Positions 1-8,452 of a stretch of 64,000 bases of DNA are shown one piece after another. The number at the start of each line of letters is the position of its first letter. Positions within the stretch are counted from its first letter, which is position 1. The stretch is from CAVTJL01 sp963735065 (lineage in GTDB: Bacteria; Pseudomonadota; Alphaproteobacteria; Geminicoccales; Geminicoccaceae), in assembly GCA_963735065.1 (NCBI GenBank), contig CAVTJL010000001.1, positions 248,001 to 312,000 on the forward strand, given 5' to 3'. A program made the position numbers and the translations under genes. The notes below the pieces were generated by a model. That model saw only the letters and a list, made by a program, of their open reading frames with translations, made no database searches and had not been told where the DNA came from.

Positions 1-455
1 ACGTCGACGAGGCGCTCTGGGACAGGATCGTCGACACCAACCTCAAGGGCGCCTTTTTCTGTGCCCAGGCGGCAGGGCGCGTGATGACGGGTGCAGGGGG
101 TGGCGTCATCCTCAACCTCTGCTCGCTGACCTCGGCGATCGGCATTCCAACGGCGGTGCCCTACGGCAGCTCGAAGACGGGGCTGCTCGGCATGACGCGG
201 GCGCTGGCCGTGGAGTGGGCACCCCGGGGCGTGCGCGTCAACGCGATCGGCCCCGGCTACTTTCGCACCGCCATGACCGAGCCCTTCTTCGCGGCCGAGG
301 GCTGGGAGGAGCGGATGACGGCGCGGGTGCCGCTGGGCAGGCTGGGCCGGCTCGAGGACCTCCTGGGTGCTGCCGTGTTCCTGTGCTCGGATGCCGCAGC
401 CTATGTGACGGGCCAGATCCTCTACGTCGACGGAGGAGTCCTCGCCTCCCTTTGA
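1..455 (+). CDS. SDR family oxidoreductase, C-terminal part (truncated by window start)
   Basis: The frame is open from the first bases (codons begin at base 3) and ends at TGA 453-455. About 150 residues of a short-chain dehydrogenase are visible. They include the NLKGAFFCAQ helix, the catalytic Ser region (NLCSLTSAIG), the YxxxK pair (YGSSK), the VNAIGPGYFRT segment and the C-terminal VTGQILYVDGG. The Rossmann glycine motif lies upstream, outside the window. These are NAD(P)-dependent alcohol/ketone or sugar oxidoreductases; the substrate is unknown. It precedes the HisD-like gene by 69 bases in the same direction and is probably part of that unit. Confidence 0.93.
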   Translation, partial: VDEALWDRIVDTNLKGAFFCAQAAGRVMTGAGGGVILNLCSLTSAIGIPTAVPYGSSKTGLLGMTRALAVEWAPRGVRVNAIGPGYFRTAMTEPFFAAEGWEERMTARVPLGRLGRLEDLLGAAVFLCSDAAAYVTGQILYVDGGVLASL

Positions 456-524
456 GCCCTGCGGCTTGCCAGCCGCCCGCTGCATCGCGAAAAGGGGCGC
501 CGACGAGAGCTGAGGGAGACGCCG

Positions 525-1856
525 ATGGGCGGGACGGGGCCGATGCGGGTCAGCCGCTGGGCCGGGCTCGATGCGACCGCGCGCGAGCGGCTGCTGCGGC
601 CGGCGAGCCGGCGCATGTTCGATGCCGATCTGCGCCAGGGCGTGCGCGCGATCATCGAGGACGTGCGCGCCCATGGCGACGTCGCGGTGGCCCGTGCGCT
701 CGAGAAGTTCGACGGCTGCAAGGTGGCGCCCGACCGACTCCGCGTGAGCAGGGAGGAGATCGAAGCGGCGCGTGACAAGATCCCGGCCGAGCTGGTGGAG
801 GCGATCCGCCGCTCGATCGAGGGCGTGCGCCGCTTCAACGAGCAGCTGATGCAGCATCGCGACTGGCGGATCGAGATCTCGCCCGGCCTCGAGGTCGGCG
901 AGAAGGCGACGCCGATCGAGTCGGTTGGTCTCTTCGTGCCGAGTGGCAAAGGCTCGTTTCCCTCGGTGCTGGTGCAGATCGGCACGCCGGCCGTGGTGGC
1001 GGGCGTGCCGGAGATCGTCGTCGTGGTGCCGCCGGTGCCCGGCTCTGCGGGTGAGGTCGATCCTGCCGTGCTGGTGGCGGCCGACCTGCTCGGCATCGAG
1101 CATGTGGTGCGGGCCAATGGCCCCGCCGGCATCGCGGCGTTGGCGCTGGGCACAGCCTCGATCCCCAAGGTCGTGAAGCTCCTGGGGCCCGGCAGCCCGC
1201 CGGTGGCGGCGGCCCAGATCGAGGTGCAGCAGGAGGGCTGCGTGGCGCACCTGCTGCTCGGCCCCTCGGAGAGCCTGATCCTCGCCGACGACAGCGCCGA
1301 TCCCCGGCTCCTTGCGGCCGACCTCCTGAACGAGGCCGAGCACGGTCCGGATTCCTTTTCGATTCTGGTGACGGACAGCGAGGCGCTGGTCGCGAGCGCG
1401 CAGGCGGAGCTCGTGGGTCAGCTCGAGGCGCTGCCGGAGCCGCGCCGCGGCTATGCCAGGAAGGCGCTGGGCGAGAACGGCGGGGCCATCATCGTGGCCG
1501 ACCTCGACGAGGGTGCTGCTGTCACCAACGAGATAGCGCCCGAGCACATGCAGCTCGTGGCACGCGAGGAAGAGCGCATCCTGGGCCTCCTCAAGAATGC
1601 CGGCGAGATTCTGATCGGGCAGTGGACACCCGTCTCGGCCGCCAACTATGTGATCGGCGTGCCGGCAGCACTGCCGACCGGCCGGTTCGCGCGGGTGGCC
1701 TCCGGCGTCACGGTCGAGGCGTTCACCAAGCGCAGCTCGATCGCCAAGGCCAGCCGCGAGGCCTTCGAGGCGCTGGCGCCCACCGTGCTCACCTATGCCG
1801 AGCACGAGGGCTTTCCGGCGCATGCCGCAGCCATCCGCATCCGGCAGGGCGGCTGA
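525..1856 (+). CDS. HisD-family (histidinol dehydrogenase-like) oxidoreductase with altered metal site
   Basis: 443 residues, collinear with HisD over its whole length; a Shine-Dalgarno (AGGGAG) precedes ATG 525. Recognisable blocks are IESVGLFVPSGKG, GIAALALGTASIPKVVKLLGPG, EAEHGPDS and the catalytic pair in APEHMQL. Compared from memory with E. coli HisD, Zn ligand Gln259 is Glu (NEAEHG), Asp360 is Asn (AANY) and the NHVLPT histidine is lost (AALPT). His262 and His419 equivalents are kept. The gene sits between an SDR and a Tau-type importer, not in a his operon. A catabolic dehydrogenase role, as for the sulfopropanediol enzyme HpsN, is more likely than histidine synthesis. The substrate is inferred only. 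Confidence 0.8.
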   Translation: MGGTGPMRVSRWAGLDATARERLLRPASRRMFDADLRQGVRAIIEDVRAHGDVAVARALEKFDGCKVAPDRLRVSREEIEAARDKIPAELVEAIRRSIEGVRRFNEQLMQHRDWRIEISPGLEVGEKATPIESVGLFVPSGKGSFPSVLVQIGTPAVVAGVPEIVVVVPPVPGSAGEVDPAVLVAADLLGIEHVVRANGPAGIAALALGTASIPKVVKLLGPGSPPVAAAQIEVQQEGCVAHLLLGPSESLILADDSADPRLLAADLLNEAEHGPDSFSILVTDSEALVASAQAELVGQLEALPEPRRGYARKALGENGGAIIVADLDEGAAVTNEIAPEHMQLVAREEERILGLLKNAGEILIGQWTPVSAANYVIGVPAALPTGRFARVASGVTVEAFTKRSSIAKASREAFEALAPTVLTYAEHEGFPAHAAAIRIRQGG

Positions 1857-1889
1857 GATCACCTGCCGGCAACGATAGGAGAGACGCTC

Positions 1890-2894
1890 ATGGCGACGCG
1901 ACGACAGCTCTTGGCGACGGCAGCGACCGTGCCGCTCGTGGCGCTGGCCGCCCGCATGCCCGCCCATGCCGCGGACATCCCGGCGAAGCCCGAGCCCGGC
2001 ACGTTCAAGATGGGCATCGAGCCCTGGCTCGGCTACGGCCCGTGGCGGATCGCCGAGGCCAAGGGCCTCTTCGAGAAGCAGGGCCTCGAGAAGGTCGACA
2101 TCGTCAACTTCACCCAGGACGCCGACATCAACAGCGCGCTCGCGAGCGGCCAGCTCGACGGCGCCAACATCGCGACGCATACGGCGCTTGCCATGGCCGC
2201 GGCCGGCCTGCCGATCAAGATCGTGATGCTCGAGGATGTGAGCCTCAAGGCCGACGCCATCATCGCCGGCAAGGACATCACGAGCATCAAGGACCTGAAG
2301 GGCAAGGAAGTGGCCTTCGAGCAGGGCACGACGAGCGACATCCTGCTCAACTATGCCCTGGCCCAGAACGGCATGACGATCGACGACATCAAGAAGGTGC
2401 CGATGCCGGCGGCCGATGCGGGCTCGGCGCTGATTGCGGGACGGGTGCCGGCAGCCGTCACCTACGAGCCCTACCTCACGCTCGCCATGAACCAGGACAA
2501 GAACGTCAAGCTGCTCTACACGGCGGGTGAGGATCCGGGCCTCGTGAGCGACGTCTTCGTGGTTCGCGAGGAGGTGCTCGAAAAGAGGCCGGGGCAGGTT
2601 CTGGCCCTGATCAAGGCCTGGAATGCCGGCGTCGAGGCCTACAAGGCCGATCCCAAGGACGGCCAGGCGATCATCTCGAAGTCGGTCGGCGCCAAGCCCG
2701 AGGAGCTCGAGACGGCTTTCGCGGGCGTCGGCTTCTACGGCCTGCCCGAGAACAAGAAGATGCTCGAGGGCGAGTTCCTGAAGACGACGATCGTCGACGT
2801 CGCCGACGCGGCCAAGAAGGCGGGGATCCTCACGAGCGACGTGGACGCGCCCAAGCTGATCGATGCGCGCTTCGTCGACGCCGCGAAGGGCTGA
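1890..2894 (+). CDS. ABC transporter substrate-binding protein, NMT1/THI5-TauA-SsuA type
   Basis: 334 residues starting at ATG 1890 after a good ribosome site (AGGAGAG). An N-terminal export signal with an arginine pair (ATRRQLL) and a hydrophobic stretch ends near AHAADI. The mature protein shows the NMT1-like opening GYGPWRIAEAKGLFEKQGLE and the QLDGANIATH region. It would bind a small solute in the periplasm and deliver it to the permease and ATPase encoded just downstream. Family members carry sulfonates, thiamin precursors, riboflavin or nitriles, so the ligand is open. The HisD/SDR neighbours suggest a hydroxylated, oxidisable substrate. Confidence 0.88.
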   Translation: MATRRQLLATAATVPLVALAARMPAHAADIPAKPEPGTFKMGIEPWLGYGPWRIAEAKGLFEKQGLEKVDIVNFTQDADINSALASGQLDGANIATHTALAMAAAGLPIKIVMLEDVSLKADAIIAGKDITSIKDLKGKEVAFEQGTTSDILLNYALAQNGMTIDDIKKVPMPAADAGSALIAGRVPAAVTYEPYLTLAMNQDKNVKLLYTAGEDPGLVSDVFVVREEVLEKRPGQVLALIKAWNAGVEAYKADPKDGQAIISKSVGAKPEELETAFAGVGFYGLPENKKMLEGEFLKTTIVDVADAAKKAGILTSDVDAPKLIDARFVDAAKG

Positions 2895-2934
2895 TCCCCT
2901 TCTCGGGCGCCGTCGCCGGCGGCGCTCACGGCTG

Positions 2935-3705
2935 ATGCAGGCGATGGATGGCCGCGTGTTCGCGGCCATCGCCGTCGCCGTGTTCGTCGGCCTGCTGCTG
3001 CTTTGGCAGGTCACGGTGGCGGCAGGGGCGGTGCGGCCGCTCTTCCTGCCCTCGCCGCTCGCCGTCTGGCGACGCCTGGCCGAGCTGGCCGCCAGCGGCC
3101 AGCTCTGGCAGGACGCCAGCATCAGCATCTACCGCATCGTCGTGGGCTTCTTCCTCGCCTCGGTGATGGCGCTGCCGATCGGCGTGCTCATCGGCTGCTA
3201 CCGGCGCTGGGAGGCAGCGGTCGAGCCGCTCGTCGACTTCGTCCGCTACATGCCGGTCGTGGCCTTCGTGCCGCTCACCATCCTTTGGGCCGGCACCGGC
3301 GACATCCAGAAGTTCCTGATCATCTGGATCGGCACCTTCTTTCAGCAGGTCCTCCTGGTCATGGACAACGTCAAGCGCGTGCCCCTGGACTTCATCGACG
3401 TCGGCCGCACGCTCGAGCTGAAGGACCGCCAGATCCTCTGGCGGATCGTGGTACCCTGCGCCCTTCCCGGCATCTGGGACACGCTCCGCATCAGCCTGGG
3501 CTGGGCCTGGACGTGGCTCGTCCTGGCCGAGCTCGTGGCCGCGACCTCGGGCCTGGGCTACCGGATCACCGTCTCCCAGCGCTTTTTCCAGACCGACACG
3601 ATCATCGGCTACATTCTCGTGCTGGGCTGCTTCGGCCTCGTCACCGACCAGGCGATGAAGGCCGTGGGGCGGCGCCTCTTCCGCTATAGCGAGGCGTCAC
3701 GTTGA
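2935..3705 (+). CDS. ABC transporter permease, TauC/SsuC type
   Basis: 256 residues from ATG 2935. The frame is open further upstream, but that part is an arginine-rich, non-protein-like stretch overlapping the binding-protein gene, so the later ATG is chosen. Several hydrophobic segments are visible (residues 4-24, then the FFLASVMALPIGVLIG and VVAFVPLTILWAG regions). The cytoplasmic EAA-type loop with LPGIWDTLRISLG contacts the ATPase. The stop overlaps the next start (TTGA), so the ATPase is probably translationally coupled. It forms the membrane channel of the 1890-4499 importer. Confidence 0.9.
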   Translation: MQAMDGRVFAAIAVAVFVGLLLLWQVTVAAGAVRPLFLPSPLAVWRRLAELAASGQLWQDASISIYRIVVGFFLASVMALPIGVLIGCYRRWEAAVEPLVDFVRYMPVVAFVPLTILWAGTGDIQKFLIIWIGTFFQQVLLVMDNVKRVPLDFIDVGRTLELKDRQILWRIVVPCALPGIWDTLRISLGWAWTWLVLAELVAATSGLGYRITVSQRFFQTDTIIGYILVLGCFGLVTDQAMKAVGRRLFRYSEASR

Positions 3706-4499
3706 GCCCGCCCAAGCTCGAGGTTCAGGCGCTGACCAAGCGCTTCGAGGGCCGGGGCGCCGCCGTCACCGCGCTCGACAAGGTGAGCCTGTCGCTCGCC
3801 GCGAACGAGTTCGTCTCGCTGGTCGGCGCCTCCGGCTGCGGCAAGAGCACGCTCTTGTCGATCGTGGCGGGGCTGCAGGACTTCGACGAGGGTGAGGTGC
3901 TTCTCGACGGCCAGCCGATCGACGGGCCGGGCCGCGACCGCGGCGTCGTCTTCCAGAGCTACACGCTCCTGCCGTGGCTCACGGCACTGAAAAATGTCGA
4001 GTTCGCGCTCCTGGACGAGCCGCTGCGGCCGGCCGAGCGGCGCGACGTGGCACGGGAGCATCTGCGCCTCGTCGGCCTCGAGGCCTTTGCCGATGCCTAC
4101 CCCGGTCAGCTCTCGGGCGGCATGAAGCAGCGCGTCGCCATCGCCCGCGCCCTCTCCTACCGCCCGCAGATGCTCTTGATGGACGAGCCCTTCGGCGCCC
4201 TCGACGCGCTGACCCGCCGTCAGATGCAGGAGCTCTTGACCGGCATCTGGGAGCATCACCGGCTCACCGTCCTCTTCGTCACCCACGATGTCGAGGAGGC
4301 GATCTATCTCTCCGACCGCGTGCTCGTGATGACCAACCGGCCGGGCCGGATCAAGGAGGAGGTGGCCGTCGGGCTCGAGCGCCCACGCCTCGAGGCCATG
4401 ACCACCGAGCCCGGCTTTCTGGCGCTGCAGCGTCAGGTGCTCAGGAGCATTCGCGAGGAGGCCGACCGGCTGCCGGGCGCAGGGCCCAGCGGGGGCTGA
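3702..4499 (+). CDS. ABC transporter ATP-binding protein, TauB/SsuB type
   Basis: 265 residues with a TTG start at 3702 overlapping the permease stop by four bases. All ATPase motifs are intact: Walker A GASGCGKST, Q-loop VVFQSYTLLPW, signature LSGGMKQRVAIARAL, Walker B LLMDEPFGALD and the H-loop VTHDVEEA. The LPWLTALKN and MTNRPGRI segments are typical of the nitrate/sulfonate/taurine ATPase group. It powers uptake through the permease encoded before it. The plus-strand unit ends here, seven bases short of the convergent DedA gene. Confidence 0.93.
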   Translation: MSPPKLEVQALTKRFEGRGAAVTALDKVSLSLAANEFVSLVGASGCGKSTLLSIVAGLQDFDEGEVLLDGQPIDGPGRDRGVVFQSYTLLPWLTALKNVEFALLDEPLRPAERRDVAREHLRLVGLEAFADAYPGQLSGGMKQRVAIARALSYRPQMLLMDEPFGALDALTRRQMQELLTGIWEHHRLTVLFVTHDVEEAIYLSDRVLVMTNRPGRIKEEVAVGLERPRLEAMTTEPGFLALQRQVLRSIREEADRLPGAGPSGG

Positions 4500-4506
4500 G
4501 TAGGCG

Positions 4507-5154
4507 TCAACGCCGGACGGTCACACGCGCCTTCGCGCGCCCCTTGAGATGGCGCCGGACGTGCCAGACGACCAGGAGCAGGATCCCCAGCACGACAACG
4601 ACGTCGAGGCGATGCATGACCGACTTCAGCATCGGGCTCGAGTCCCACGCCTCGCCCAGCTTCATGCCCACATAGGCGAGCCCGAAGCACCACGGCCAGG
4701 AGCCGAGGAAGGTGTAGATATGGAAGCGGACCTGCGGCATCCGCGCGATGCCGGCGGGCAGGGCTATGAAGGTGCGGACCACCGGCAGGAGCCGAGCGAC
4801 GAAGACGGTGATGCTGCCGTAGCGGGCGAAGAACCGCTCGGCGAGATCGAGGTCGGCGTGGCTGAGCATCACCCAGGCGCCCCAGCGGTCGATCGCCGGC
4901 CGCCCGCCATAGCGCCCGACCGCGTAGGCCACGGCCGAGCCGAGATTGCAGCCGAGGGCACCGGCCGTGGCGACGAGGAAGAGATCGAAGCGGCCCGTCG
5001 AGACCAGATAGCCGGCAAAGGGCATGATGATCTCGGAGGGGAGCGGAATGCAGGCCGATTCGATGGCCATCAGCAGGACGATGCCGGCATAGCCGCCGGC
5101 GGAGATGACGGCGATGATGGCGGTGGCCAAGACGCCGATGATGGTGTCGAGCAT
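4507..5154 (-). CDS. DedA family membrane protein
   Basis: 215 residues; ATG 5154 is preceded by AGGAA at good spacing, so it is preferred to a start 11 codons earlier. The DedA/SNARE-associated signature is clear: GIVLLMAIESACIPLPSEII with the conserved Glu and Pro, FARLLPVVRTFIALPAG with its conserved Arg residues, and W/G-rich membrane segments after it. DedA proteins act in the inner membrane; members are linked to lipid (undecaprenyl phosphate) recycling and membrane potential. It ends seven bases from the convergent ATPase and appears to be a single-gene unit. Confidence 0.93.
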   Translation of the reverse strand: MLDTIIGVLATAIIAVISAGGYAGIVLLMAIESACIPLPSEIIMPFAGYLVSTGRFDLFLVATAGALGCNLGSAVAYAVGRYGGRPAIDRWGAWVMLSHADLDLAERFFARYGSITVFVARLLPVVRTFIALPAGIARMPQVRFHIYTFLGSWPWCFGLAYVGMKLGEAWDSSPMLKSVMHRLDVVVVLGILLLVVWHVRRHLKGRAKARVTVRR

Positions 5155-5253
5155 GAAGGATTCCTGCTGGTCCGTCCTGGTCGGCAATCGGACTTGTAGC
5201 AGGGCATTGCCGCACAGGGATGCCCCGTTTCGACGACCTTGGGCTGCCCTCGG

Positions 5254-6354
5254 CTACGCCCGCCGAGCCTCCAGGGCCGGCTCGCCCTCGGTACGCCGGA
5301 AGAGGTGGCAGCCGGTCGGGTCCACCTTGAGCGCCACGCGGTCGCGCCGGCCGACCCTGGCCTGGCCCGGCTGGTGGACGGTGACGCTCTGGCCGGCCGG
5401 GAAGCGGCCGTACAGATAGCTGTCGCTGCCAAGCTGCTCGACGGTGTCGACCTCGACGGTCAGGCCATCCTCGCCAGGCTCGGCGCCCTTCAGCTGCTCG
5501 GGGCGCACGCCCAGCGTGACGGGATCGCCGACCTTGCAGCCGCCGGGCGCCGCCGCGGCGCGGACGATGGGCAGGCCCTCGATCGCGACATCGATGCCGG
5601 ACGAGTCGATGCGCTCGATGGGCCCGTCGAAAAAGTTCATGCGTGGGCTGCCGATGAAGCCCGCAACGAACCGGTTGGCCGGATGATTGTAGAGATCAAG
5701 GGGGCGGCCCACCTGCTCGACCCGGCCGGCACGCAGCACGACGATCCGGTCCGCCATCGTCATGGCCTCGACCTGATCATGGGTGACGTAGATCATCGTG
5801 TTGCCGAGCCGGCGGTGCAGGTCGGACAGCTCGACCCGCATCTGCACCCGCAGCTCGGCGTCGAGGTTCGAGAGGGGCTCATCGAACAGAAAAATGCCGG
5901 GCTCCCGCACGACGGCGCGGCCGATCGCCACCCGCTGGCGCTGGCCGCCCGAGAGCTGGCGCGGCCGGCGTGCTAGCAGCGGCTCGATCTGCAGCATGCG
6001 TGCAGCCTCGGCGATGCGCCGCTCGATCTCGTCCTTGGGCGTGCCGATGTTCTCGAGCCCGAAGGCCAGATTGTCCCGCACCGTCATATGCGGATAGAGC
6101 GCGTAGGACTGAAAGACCATGGCGAGACCGCGCTGCGCCGCCGGCAGCTCGTTGACCCGCACGGCATCGATGCGGATCTCGCCGCCGCTGATGGCCTCGA
6201 GCCCGGCGATCATGCGAAGCAGCGTGGACTTGCCGCAGCCGGAAGGCCCGACGAACACGCAAAACTCGCCCTCCTCGACCCTGAGGTCGACGCCGTGGAT
6301 GACCCGCGCATCGCCGTAGCGCTTCTCCACATGGTCGAGCTCGAGCGTGGACAT
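5254..6354 (-). CDS. ABC transporter ATP-binding protein, UgpC/MalK-like
   Basis: 366 residues from ATG 6354. The nucleotide-binding domain has Walker A GPSGCGKST, Q-loop VFQSYALYPHMTV, signature LSGGQRQRVAIGRA, Walker B IFLFDEPLSNLD and H-loop VTHDQVEAM. A C-terminal TOBE/OB regulatory region starts with FIGSPRMNFF and has the typical LGVRPEQL. This is the shared ATPase type of carbohydrate ABC importers (CUT1 family). It is the last gene of the minus-strand unit binding protein - permease - permease - dehydrogenase - ATPase, 11 bases after the dehydrogenase. Confidence 0.93.
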   Translation of the reverse strand: MSTLELDHVEKRYGDARVIHGVDLRVEEGEFCVFVGPSGCGKSTLLRMIAGLEAISGGEIRIDAVRVNELPAAQRGLAMVFQSYALYPHMTVRDNLAFGLENIGTPKDEIERRIAEAARMLQIEPLLARRPRQLSGGQRQRVAIGRAVVREPGIFLFDEPLSNLDAELRVQMRVELSDLHRRLGNTMIYVTHDQVEAMTMADRIVVLRAGRVEQVGRPLDLYNHPANRFVAGFIGSPRMNFFDGPIERIDSSGIDVAIEGLPIVRAAAAPGGCKVGDPVTLGVRPEQLKGAEPGEDGLTVEVDTVEQLGSDSYLYGRFPAGQSVTVHQPGQARVGRRDRVALKVDPTGCHLFRRTEGEPALEARRA

Positions 6355-6365
6355 TTCGGTATGCC

Positions 6366-7385
6366 TCAGCGACTGCGCATCATGGCCGCCTGCCGCGGCT
6401 CGGCCCGCTGCAGGCGGACGGGCGGCAGGCCCGCCAGGATGAGGCGGAGATCGTCCATCAGCATCGACGACATGCGCCGGTAGGAATGCCAGATGCCGCC
6501 CGCACGATGCGAGGAGAGAAGGATATGTGAGGTATGCCGGACGGGATCGTGGGGCGGCACCGGCTCAATCGGAAAGACGTCGATGGCGGCCCGGAAGTGG
6601 CCGGCCTCCGCCAGCGCCACGAAGGCCTCGAAGTCGACAATCTCGGCGCGGCTGGCGAGGACAACGCAGGCATCCTCGGCGATCAGCCCCAAACGTTCCC
6701 GAGAGAGAAAGCCCTCGTTCTCCGTCGTCACTCCGGCAAGGAGGAAGAGAAAAGCGGCCTCCTCGAGCACCTCGTCGAGCGGAGCCGGCCTGCACCCCTG
6801 CTCGGCAAGCCAGCCTGCTGGCAGCCAGGGGTCGTGGACCATAACCTCGCAGCCAAAGGGCGCCAGCAACGGGCGAAGCGCGCGGCCGAGATTGCCGTAG
6901 CCCACGAGCCCGACCCGAGCGCCGAAGAGACTCTTCGCCGCGCCATTGCCGCGGATGCCGTAGCGCTCCTCGCCGGCGCGAAAGAGGCGGTCGGCTGGCG
7001 TGATTCCACGGCCGAGGTCGATCGCCGCCCCCAGCGCCCACTCGGCGACGGCCTGCCCCATCGCCGGTGCCGTCGAGAGCACCTCGATGCCCCTCGCCCG
7101 GCAGAAGGCGTAGTCGACCGTAGGCTCCCAGTTGCCTTTCACGTTGATGACGGCCCGCAGCCCTGACGCCCGCTCGATCCGCTCGGCTGGCAGGTGGGTC
7201 TGGCCGATGATGACGGTGACCTGGTCCAGATGCTCCTCGACCACGGCGTCGGGCATGCGGCCGCCCTCGAGCCAGGCGACGACCCGTGCTAGCCCGTGCA
7301 GCTCGTCCCAGGCCTCGTCGGTCAGGATCATGGCCCGGTCGCGCGGGTCGGGGTCGATCAGGACGAGGGGCCTGCCGCTGCTCAT
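6366..7385 (-). CDS. D-isomer-specific 2-hydroxyacid dehydrogenase family protein
   Basis: 339 residues. ATG 7385 overlaps the stop of the upstream permease gene (ATGA), which decides the start. The NAD-binding glycine motif GLVGYGNLG sits in the middle. The catalytic set follows in order: Arg in LASRAEIVDF, Glu in AIDVFPIEPVP and His in LLSSHRAGG. The family reduces or oxidises 2-keto/2-hydroxy acids, or acts on phosphoglycerate-like compounds. Its position inside a sugar importer operon suggests it handles a sugar acid or a breakdown product of the imported solute. The substrate cannot be named. Confidence 0.88.
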   Translation of the reverse strand: MSSGRPLVLIDPDPRDRAMILTDEAWDELHGLARVVAWLEGGRMPDAVVEEHLDQVTVIIGQTHLPAERIERASGLRAVINVKGNWEPTVDYAFCRARGIEVLSTAPAMGQAVAEWALGAAIDLGRGITPADRLFRAGEERYGIRGNGAAKSLFGARVGLVGYGNLGRALRPLLAPFGCEVMVHDPWLPAGWLAEQGCRPAPLDEVLEEAAFLFLLAGVTTENEGFLSRERLGLIAEDACVVLASRAEIVDFEAFVALAEAGHFRAAIDVFPIEPVPPHDPVRHTSHILLSSHRAGGIWHSYRRMSSMLMDDLRLILAGLPPVRLQRAEPRQAAMMRSR

Positions 7386-8452
7386 TTGATGCCCGTGCTG
7401 GCGATGCCGGTCGTGATATGGCGCTGCAAGTAGGCAAAGACGCAGGTGATGGGCAGCAGCGTGAGCACCGTCATGGCCAGGAGGCTGCTCCACTTGGTCA
7501 TGAGGTCGCCCTGGAACGAGTTGAGCGCCAGCTGGAGCGTGAACTTGTCGTTGCTGGTGAGCACGATCAGCGGCCAGAGAAAGTCGTTCCAGCGCCACAT
7601 GATGGCGAAGATGGCGAGCACGGCCAGCGCCGGAGCCGAGAGCGGCAGCACGATCCGCCAGTAGATCTTCCACTCGCTCGCATGGTCCATCCTGGCCGCG
7701 TCGATCAGCTCGTCCGGGATGGTCAGCATGTACTGCCGGAGGAGAAAAACGCCGGTCGGCGTGGCGGCGCCCGGCAGGATCACGCCCCAGAGGCTGTTGA
7801 TCAGGCCCAGCTTCGAGACGACCAGGAAGGTTGGCACGAGGACGATCGTAGGGGGAATCATCAAGGTCGCGATGACCAGGATCAGGACCGAGAACCGCCC
7901 TCTAAAGTCGTACTTGGCCAGCGCAAAGGCCGCCATCGAGTTGATGAGCAGCATGATGGCCGTCGCAACAACCGTGATGAAAACGCTGTTCCAGAGATAG
8001 CGGCCGAAGCTGAAGAGCCTGAAGAGGTCCGTATAGTTGCTCCAGGCGACAGCGAAGCTGCGCACCGGCACACGGTCGCGGATGTTGACCTTGACGATGT
8101 CCTTGGGATTCTTCGGGTCGACGAGCTGGGCGATGATGCCGATGCGCCTGATCTGCGCCATCTCCTTTTCCTGCCCGCCCGGCAGTGTGACCTTGAAGAG
8201 CGGCAGGGCGTGGTCGTAGCCCTCGACATGCGTCGAGACCTGACCGTAGGGCAAAAGGCTGGGCGGGAACTCCAGGAGCTGCGTCTCGGTCTTGAACGAG
8301 GAGAAGACGACCCAGACGACCGGCCCGAACATCAAGACGACGCCGAGCAGCAGATAGGCGTAAGTGAGCCAGTCGGTCCAATGGAGTCGGCCGCGGCCAC
8401 GCCGGCGCGTGAGAAAGGGCACCACGCCCGTGGCGGGCGTGGTCTCAGCCAC
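7382..8452 (-). CDS. Carbohydrate ABC transporter permease, MalG-like
   Basis: 356 residues with a GTG start at 8452 overlapping the preceding permease gene by eight bases. A first membrane segment lies near residues 30-50 (TYAYLLLGVVLMFGPVVWVVF), then a periplasmic region, then a bundle of membrane helices. The EAA loop is IDAARMDHASEWKIYWRIVLPL, quoted here only in outline by its Asp-Ala-Ala and Gly-less variant. The family partner is the MalF-like permease encoded just upstream. The periplasmic loop between helix 1 and 2 is longer than in most MalG proteins. Confidence 0.9.
   Translation of the reverse strand: MAETTPATGVVPFLTRRRGRGRLHWTDWLTYAYLLLGVVLMFGPVVWVVFSSFKTETQLLEFPPSLLPYGQVSTHVEGYDHALPLFKVTLPGGQEKEMAQIRRIGIIAQLVDPKNPKDIVKVNIRDRVPVRSFAVAWSNYTDLFRLFSFGRYLWNSVFITVVATAIMLLINSMAAFALAKYDFRGRFSVLILVIATLMIPPTIVLVPTFLVVSKLGLINSLWGVILPGAATPTGVFLLRQYMLTIPDELIDAARMDHASEWKIYWRIVLPLSAPALAVLAIFAIMWRWNDFLWPLIVLTSNDKFTLQLALNSFQGDLMTKWSSLLAMTVLTLLPITCVFAYLQRHITTGIASTGIK

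Noticed and set aside
525..1856. Housekeeping histidinol dehydrogenase
   Set aside because: Metal ligands and a substrate histidine are changed and no his genes are near.
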